A DNA stretch of 64,000 nucleotides from Geotrypetes seraphini (lineage: Eukaryota > Chordata > Amphibia > Gymnophiona > Dermophiidae): the NCBI RefSeq assembly GCF_902459505.1, contig NC_047086.1, forward strand, positions 235,734,231 through 235,798,230. Direction: 5' to 3'. Shown one piece after another: positions 57,851 to 64,000 of the stretch. The notes under the pieces were generated by a model. It was not told the origin of the DNA, ran no database searches, and saw only the letters and a program-made list of their open reading frames with translations. The position numbers were made by a program, and so were the translations under genes. How positions within the stretch are numbered: position 1 is the stretch's first letter; each line of letters opens with the position of its first letter.

Positions 57851-59300
57851 GGATCTGACCGGCTGTGCACATTCTCCGGGGCGGTCCGCCCCCTCCCCCC
57901 TCTTTCGTACGCCATTGCCTTCTTCCTACCTGCCCTGCCGCACACAGCCGACCGGAAGTCTTCCTGATGTCAGCGCTGACGTCGGAGGAAGGGAGGGCTT
58001 TGCTTAAGCCCTCCCTCCGACGTCAGCGCTGACATCGGGAAGATTTCTGTTCGGATGTGTGCTGCGACAGGGCAGGTAAGGAGAAGGAGACTACCCTCGC
58101 GGCTCGACCAACCCCGCTGCGATCCAACCCCGCAGGAACCCTGCGACCCTCGGAGGCGTCCCCACGGGATCCCCGCGACCCTAGGGGGCGTCCCCACGGG
58201 ATCCCCGCGACCCTAGGGGGCGTCCCCACGGGATCCCCGTGACCCAAAGGGGGAACCCGCGGGATCCCCGCGGGTCCCGCGGGATTCCCGTCATCCCCGT
58301 TCCCGTGCAGCTCTCTAATCGAGATGCAGAAATGTACTGCTTTATCTCAATGCTCCAAATTTCTCTAAAACTATTTTTTGGTTTCTTATTCAAAAATTCA
58401 GAAATTAATTTATACCAACTGGCGGCCTGATGTCCCAGCATATCTGTCTGGAAGCATAGGACCTGCAAACTATAATAGTTTTTAAAATTCTGCCATTCAG
58501 GGAACCCACTGCAAACGGCGTACTTCAGCTGCAACCATCTATAATTTTGAGATTTTGAAATTCCAAATGATTGTTACAGCTGTGAAAAATCCAGCAGTTT
58601 TCCATTAGATATAATATCATCTAATATTTGAATGCCTGCCTGCATCAAATGCTTCCAGGAGATCCCAGACCCACCTATTTGAACCTTGGAGTTTAACCAT
58701 AAGGAGAAATGGTTTTTTCCACTGGAACATCCGTTAATTTATTAATAAATTTCAATGTTTTCAATGTATCAAATAAAATACTATTGTCCTTAACATATCT
58801 AGGTATCTTTATACTCAGAACATGAAAATCGCAATGGGGACATGAGTTGCCATTCTAAGTACAGCCAATCAGGAAGATGTTCCATGAGCTCAGGAAGGAT
58901 CCAATACATATCCTGCCGCATGTCTATTTTTCTATAGTTGTTACTGATTGCATATTTTAAAGTCATCTGCGTTGACCTCTTTGAAAAACCCCCCCAAATA
59001 TAAATAATTAACATTTTCTCTGCATATAGTGTGCTTTGTGTTGTTTTAATTTTGTGGTTATCATTATGTATTAATAAGGTTATATTGTGTGTATATGAAA
59101 AATGGATGGAAGAAATTGCGTTACAATTAGTACTATTATTATGGGGGTGGGGTCAGGGCGGGACTTGGATGGCTCTGGGGTGGAGCTTGGGCGGCTCTGG
59201 GGTGAAACATGGGTGGGGGTACTCAGAGTTTGGGTGGGGGTACTCAGTTGGTATTTGTTAGGCATAGGGGTACTTGGCTTGCAGAAGTTGAGAAATAGTG

Positions 59301-59475
59301 GTTTACTCTGCACTGCTCCTTGTGACCCTGGGCAAGTCACTTAATCCTTCACTACCCCAGGTACTTTAGACAGACTATGAACTCACCAGGACAGATAGGG
59401 AAAATGTTTAGGTACCTGATTTATAACCTGTTCTGAGCTCCTTTGGGAGGATGTGTTAAATAAATAAATACTTGT
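59301..59475 (+). repeat. right half of the SINE split by the hAT unit
   Basis: tgcactgctccttgtgaccc, gggcaagtcacttaatcc, tttataacctgttctgagc and the tail aaataaataaata follow directly from the family order of the left half at 45075. Confidence 0.8.
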
Positions 59476-59479
59476 TCCA

Positions 59480-60338
59480 GCAACTGAGAACAGGATGCAG
59501 CTTCCTACAAAGCTACTTCCAAGGCAACTTATTAATCATTAGGAGGCACTTTAAGAGTTTAATAATGGTAATCCTGGTCTTTATCCCCTCCTCCAAGGTC
59601 TGTAAATACTTAATTAGTCTCTGCGTAATAAATCTCTTGGTACATCTTCTGCCTTTTGTTTCTAAACCCAATCCCCATGGTAGAGATGGACTATGGATAG
59701 GTATTTTACCTCAGAGTGCTGCACTTATTGTCAGTAACTTAAATGATCTGAATGAAAGTGTGAGCTTTTCGAGGCATATCTTCTGTTAGCTTCTGGTATG
59801 AAGTGCGCGTAATGCCGTTATAATCTATATAGCTTTGATGAATAGAAAAGTGACCTTTATGTATGCCCCTGAGAAAGCAGGTGTTGGAACTAGACTTTAG
59901 GTGAGCTCAGTACATATCCTTATCACTAAGGAAGGCAGAATGAGAAAATTAGGGGCTTAGGATGGGCAGAGCTAGTTTGCCCAAGGACACATGCTTAGTT
60001 AGAAGCAGTGCAGTTGGAAAGATAGTGTTAGTGTAAACTAGGAAGTTGCTGAAGATATATAAATACAAATGAAGAATTTAACTTCAAAGAGATAAAACTG
60101 TATAAATATTTGTGCTATGGGGCAGAGCATTTTAGGGAAGCCTGAAATGCTTTCCCACAACTATGTTTGTGTGTATGTAGGTAAATTGCAGACTGAAATC
60201 CTGACTCTCTTGTGCTACTTGCTTATGACTAACCTAGGAAAATAAAGAATGTACTTTGTTAAGAATTGTGATTTGAACCTGTGTTTCTTCAGCTTGAACC
60301 TTTTATGATTCTTCCAGCAGGAAAGACAGAACACCACA
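59480..60338. other. 5' flank of RDH gene 2, no supported regulatory site
   Basis: AT-rich sequence. A pyrimidine tract with tcttccag|cagg about 20 bp before the ATG could be an acceptor for a 5' UTR exon. No clear TATA or other promoter signal that I can defend. Confidence 0.35.
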
Positions 60339-60651
60339 ATGTGGTTTTGGCTGTTTGTCCTCCTGGGGCTCTGTGTTCTGTACCGCTGGTATCGGGATGG
60401 ACAGAAACTCCCGAACTTCACAGATAAATATGTGTTTATCACGGGCTGTGACTCAGGCTTCGGACACAGAGTGGCTCATCAGCTGGATAGGCAGGGCATG
60501 CGAGTGCTGGCGGCTTGTCTGACACAGCAAGGGGCAGAACAGATGAAGAAAGCCACATCCCAGAGACTGCAAACAATAATCCTGGATGTCACCAACAGTG
60601 AGAGCGTCGCTGCAGCAGCCAATTGGGTAAAGCAACAAGTGGGAGACAGAG
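60339..60651 (+). CDS. SDR9C retinol dehydrogenase (RDH16/RDH7-like), first coding exon of gene 2
   Basis: This exon begins at the ATG in ccacaATGTGG and encodes a hydrophobic N-terminal anchor (MWFWLFVLLGLCVLYRWY). Next come the basic DGQKLPNFTDKYVFITG and the cofactor motif TGCDSGFG (TGxxxGxG). A conserved D in LDVTNSESV binds the adenine ring region. It ends VGDR plus one base at the donor AG|gtattg, in phase with the [10 protein letters not shown] start of a typical exon 2. The enzyme is expected to sit on the ER membrane. No matching exon 2 follows within the remaining 3.3 kb, so the gene continues to the right. It cannot be exon 1 of gene 1, which lies upstream on the same strand; two tandem family members are the simplest reading. 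Confidence 0.92.
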
Positions 60652-60697
60652 GTATTGGCAGAATTTTCTCTTTCATCTTATTTTAGTGTCTCAGAAT

Positions 60698-61230
60698 TAG
60701 AGAGCTGCATGGGAATGGGGTTTTTGGGAACCCCACAGAGTCCATAGGGATCCCACAGGAATCTTCTCCAGGCTGAGATCCCATGGGGATAGAAGGAGTT
60801 CCTGCAGGATTCCCGCAGGAGTGTACCTGTCTCTAGTTCCTTTGTCCATCTGTTCTGTGTAGCCGCACTTGCTATCTTCAACAGGTCACCAGCAGTGATT
60901 CTTATATGCTGCTGGCGGCTGACCCAGAAGCCTTCCCTCTGACATAAATGTGTGAAACCTCTGGGTCAGCTGCCAGCAATGTGTAGGAACCTCTGCTGGT
61001 GGCTTGTTGAAGAGAAACTCCTGTAAGCAAACTGAGAAAAACTGCTGCATGAGCAAGGTGGGGAAGGAGCGGAGAAATTTTGGGACATAAAGGATGGGAA
61101 GGGAGGGAAACAGTTAAGTTGCTACATTTGTTATCTGAAATCTCAACAGATGGTTTCTGATCTGGAGCTTAGCACCTTACTGCTCATTGGTTATGGGGGC
61201 AGTTCCAGCAGCAGTGATGGCAAGACCATA
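60698..61230. mobile_element. decayed relative of the 56582-58317 hAT element
   Basis: It begins tagagagctgcatggg and continues with gggaaccccacagag and ggatcccacagg arrays, then an imperfect hairpin (cagcagtgattc ... tgctggcggctgaccc). It lies in intron 1 of RDH gene 2. Right end not found. Confidence 0.55.
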
Positions 61231-61690
61231 AGAATAGCCTTACTGGATCAGAAAAATGATCCATCTAGCCCAGTATTCTGTCTTCACAGAGCTCAATCCC
61301 AAGTCACAAGTGCATAGCAAAAACCCAAATAGAAGCAGCATTCCATGTCACTGATCCTGGGCAAGCAGTGGCTTCGCCTATGTCTGTCAACAGCAGATTA
61401 TGGACTTTTCCTCCAGGAACTTGTCCAAACCATTTTTAAAACCAGCTACATTAACCACTCTTACCACATCCTCTGGCAACGCATTCCAGAGCTTAACTAT
61501 TCTCTGAGTGAAAAAATATTCCCTCCTATTGGTTTTAAGAGAGTTACTCTAACTTCATCAAGTGCCCTCTAGTCTTTGTAAATCTTGATGCAGTAAAAAA
61601 ATCGATCTACTTGTACCCGTTCTACACCACTCAGGATTTTGTAGACTTCAAATCATATCTCCCCTCACCATCTCTTTTCTTTTTCAAATT
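61228..61690 (+). repeat. 'ccagtatcctgt' family repeat, long copy
   Basis: accataagaatagccttact, tctagcccagtattctgtc, gcattccatgtcactgatcc and acttttcctccaggaac in order. Interrupted at about 61680 by the LINE 3' end. Confidence 0.7.
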
Positions 61691-62115
61691 CTTTATTCAT
61701 TTTTCCATCTTACATCAAGAACACAATATTACATTATTCAAACTTTGTAAACATCACTTGTATTTCTTCTAACATCATCTTAAAAACATAAATTTATACC
61801 CTCCCCACCCACCCTACCCACAAATATTTTAATAAAAAATATCATATAAATATTATATTCTTATCTATTGATCAAACCTTTAATATAACTTTATACCCTC
61901 CCCCTATGTACTTTCAGTGGATAATGGCGTCTAATCATTGCAATAATTTGTCAATGGCCCCCAAATCTTTTTAAAATTATTATAGTTTTAATATTATTAT
62001 ATGGCAATTGTTTTTTCCATTTTATAAATATGACATAGCAAATTCCACCAAAATGTACAGTTAAGCCTATTGTAATTTTTCCAATTACTGGTGATATGTT
62101 GTATGGCTTAAAACA
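61685..62115 (-). mobile_element. L1/Tx1-type LINE 3' end
   Basis: On the - strand it ends in aataaagaatttgaaaaag. The 3' UTR includes gggtagggtgggtgggg. Only the last residues of ORF2 may remain. Confidence 0.55.
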
Positions 62116-62199
62116 GATCATTTATATGCATTCACTCTCCTTTTCTGGACATATAACTGTGGCTGGTTTGCAAATAAAACACCAAAAAATAAATACTAA

Positions 62200-62556
62200 A
62201 TATGTGTCCGAGTATAGAAGGATTTGTGCCTGATAAAACCAGTTTTAACAAAATGGCCTCAAAATCCCATAGGATGATACTCAAATGCGAGCATAAGCTC
62301 AAGTTAGAGTCTTACTCTTATCAAAGGCCATACAGAAAAAGGCAGAAAATAAAAAAATACCTCCCCCATTCCCCAAAGGGGAGTAAAACCTTTCAAAAAC
62401 CGTATTATAATAATCACTGTTCCAAATAGTGTACCAGGTGCAAAACTCTAACTTGAGCTTATGCTCGTATTTGAGTATCATCCTATGGGATTTTGAGGCC
62501 ATTTTGATAAAACTGATTTTATCAGGCACAAATCTTTCCATACTCAGACACATATG
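62200..62556. mobile_element. MITE with about 110-bp inverted repeats
   Basis: 62200-62312 (aaaatcccataggatgatac, gagcataagctcaag) recurs in reverse at 62447-62555. The spacer is AT-rich. No coding capacity; flanking duplication not resolved. Confidence 0.7.
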
Positions 62557-64000
62557 TGGAGGGGCATAATAAAAAAAAACGTCTAAGTCCCCTTTTGGCC
62601 TAAGGCCTTAAATGTTGAAAGTAGAAGCAGGGAAAATGTCCATAATCAAAAAAAACGTCCAAAAGGAGGTTTTTTAAATAATGGCCTGCCTCTACCTTCA
62701 GCTGTTTAAACGCCCAGACCACCAACCACACTACGTCTAAACTTATATCCCATAATGAACCTAAAAAACGCCTAAGCCCCAAACGCCCAACACAAGGGTT
62801 TTAGGCGAAGGAGGAGCCAGTCCTTCGCCTAAAGCTGGATTCTGTAACCGGTGTCTGTCAAAAACCCTGTCAAAAACCTGTCAAAAGAGTCCAAGCCCTC
62901 TTGCCCCGTAGCACCCCTGAAACCCCAATGAAGATCGGGGCAAGAGGGAGTCCAAGCCCTCTTGCCCCGCGGCACCCCGAACCCCCAATGAAGATCGGAG
63001 CAAGAGGGAGCCAAAGCCCTCTTGCCCTGTGATCCCCAACACCCCCCCCTCGCCGAGTCCGATGGGGCCAGAAGGGAGCCCAAGCCCTCCTGGCCTCTCG
63101 CCCCCACCCCCTACAAGACCAGGCAGGAGGGAGCCCAACACCTCCTGCCCAGGCGGACCCCCTACCCCCCACCCCCCACTACAATATGGGCAGGAGGGAT
63201 CCCAGGCCCTCCTGCCCTCGACACAACCCCCCAACGACTGCCGCCCGAGCCCTTGATCGGCCCCCCTGCTGACCTGTGACCCCCCTGCCAACCCCACGAC
63301 CCCCTCAACCCCAATACCACCCCCCCATACCTGTTAAATGTTGGCCAGATGGACGGGTGTCAAGCCCGCCCGTCCGGAAGACCAGCCGGCTCTGGATTGG
63401 GGTCAGATTGGCACAGGCGGCTGAAACCCCGCCCACAGGTGGGGCCTAAGGTGCCTGGGCCAACCAGAATAGGCCCGGGACCCTTAGGCCCCTCCAGTGA
63501 GCGGGGCTTTAGGCATATGGGCCCAACCCGGCCCGATTAGGAAACCTGTCAAATGTTTTGGTTATACCTGCTGCACGCCTAGGTCTAGGGCGGCCCACCT
63601 CCCGCCCACCCTTTCCCCGCCTCTTAAAACACCTTTTTTCTCTCTGTGCGTTTAGAGGCAGGTTGCTGGGGCCGCTGAGTTGATCGCAGCAGCCATGATC
63701 AGCTCAGCGGCCCCTTTTTCGGCACTTAGACCTGTTTTGACTTCGCCTAAGTCAAAACGTATAAGTGCTGATTAGGCAACCTGTCAAATGTTTTGGTTAT
63801 ACCTGCTGCATGCCTAGGTCTAGGGCGGCCCATCTCCCGCCCACCGCCCGCCCTTTCCCCGCCTCTTAAAACACCTTTTTTATCTCTGTGCGTTTATAGG
63901 CCTAAGCTGGTTTTAGATACGTCTAAAACCAGCTTTGATTATGGGTACTTGGATGATCAGGCTTTTTGATCGTCCAAGTAGCCATTTAGGCCACTTTTTA
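62556..64000. mobile_element. DNA transposon of the 'cgtctaagtcc' family with GC-rich insert, runs off the window
   Basis: It begins ggggcataataaaaaaaaac then gtctaagtcccc. The GC-rich repeat (62880-63530) matches 19080-19619. After it, attaggaaacctgtcaaatg and a second, near-identical block (63545-63660 and 63780-63890) repeat in tandem. Noncoding. Confidence 0.55.

Larger units (their letters stand above)
56582..58317. mobile_element. hAT-type element inserted in the LINE
   Basis: The ends TAGAGAGTTGCGCGGGG and the inverted TAGAGAGCTGCACGGG are flanked by a perfect 8-bp duplication atcgagat (56574-56581, 58318-58325). The interior has terminal gtccccgcgaggaatccc repeats (56590-56815), a 40-bp-type tandem array (57260-57620), two strong hairpins (axes near 57770 and 58010), and mirrored cccgcgggatcccc arrays at the right. 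No transposase. Confidence 0.88.
55815..59015 (-). mobile_element. 5'-truncated L1/Tx1-type LINE, ORF2 C-terminus and 3' UTR
   Basis: On the - strand the 3' end is at 55815 (A-rich, aataaaagatttaaac). ORF2 remnants are: 56069-56488 with CWHCHLDIGTLDHLLFYCP, the L1-type C-terminal zinc-knuckle-like motif; 58330-58534; and 58799-59014 with IYIWGGFSKRSTQMTLKYAI. A hAT element at 56582-58317 splits it. Several frame breaks are present in the older part. Confidence 0.8.
45123..59300. mobile_element. hAT-bounded 14.2-kb composite unit
   Basis: The ends CAGTGTTTCTCAAC (45123) and its near-inverse gttgagaaatagtg (ending 59300) bound the unit. Flanking 8-mers are gtttacac and gtttactc, matching in 7 of 8. 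The SINE that it splits continues at both sides. Own sequence of the element seems limited to about 45123-45568 and 59016-59300. The interior is filled by a second hAT family, the RDH inverted-duplication arm and a LINE. No transposase recognised. Confidence 0.75.

Noticed and set aside
57045-57858. Frame of 227 codons and overlapping ones, Pro/Ser/Phe-rich
   Set aside because: Generated by the pyrimidine-rich tandem array in the hAT element.

Overview
The window is vertebrate nuclear DNA, very rich in mobile elements. A large-genome amphibian, possibly a caecilian, is my best guess; that is inference from the repeat mixture and was not tested. The only clear host genes belong to the short-chain dehydrogenase family SDR9C (microsomal retinol / 17-beta-hydroxysteroid dehydrogenases of the RDH16/RDH7 type). 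Coding exons 2, 3 and 4 of one such gene lie on the + strand (3846-4104, 6914-7077, 13564-13778), with exon 1 upstream of the window. Exon 1 of a second gene of the same kind lies at 60339-60651 on the + strand, and the rest of it lies downstream. This looks like the edge of a tandem RDH cluster.

The main large-scale structure is an inverted segmental duplication. Bases 1-11139 (running off the left edge) are repeated in reverse at about 45770-53285, about 34.6 kb away. The second arm carries orphan, antisense copies of exons 2 and 3 but no exon 4, and its exon 2 has lost one base. The arms are nearly identical in the stretches compared. They differ by a contracted minisatellite with about 2.8 kb missing from arm 2, and by a 757-bp palindromic insertion in arm 1 whose empty site survives in arm 2.

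Arm 2 sits inside a nest of transposons. A tRNA-derived SINE is split by a 14.2-kb unit (45123-59300) that has hAT-type inverted ends and an 8-bp target duplication (7 of 8 bases match). Inside that unit, a reversed copy of a second hAT family is itself split by arm 2 at a pentanucleotide (AGCAT)n tract. The full copy of that hAT family, with a perfect 8-bp duplication, lies at 26133-29746, inside a palindromic Mutator-like MITE.

The spacer between the arms holds a 2.0-kb foldback element made almost wholly of one inverted repeat (15279-17297), a young endogenous retrovirus fossil with 675-bp LTRs (19620-25159), a solo LTR (40076-41339), Helitron copies, PIF/Harbinger MITEs, L1/Tx1-type and L2/CR1-type LINE fragments, and SINEs. 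Apart from the RDH exons, open frames in the window are repeat-derived or spurious. The RDH proteins are expected to be membrane-anchored, NAD(P)-dependent oxidoreductases acting on retinol or steroid alcohols. No operon-like or defence-type system was seen.
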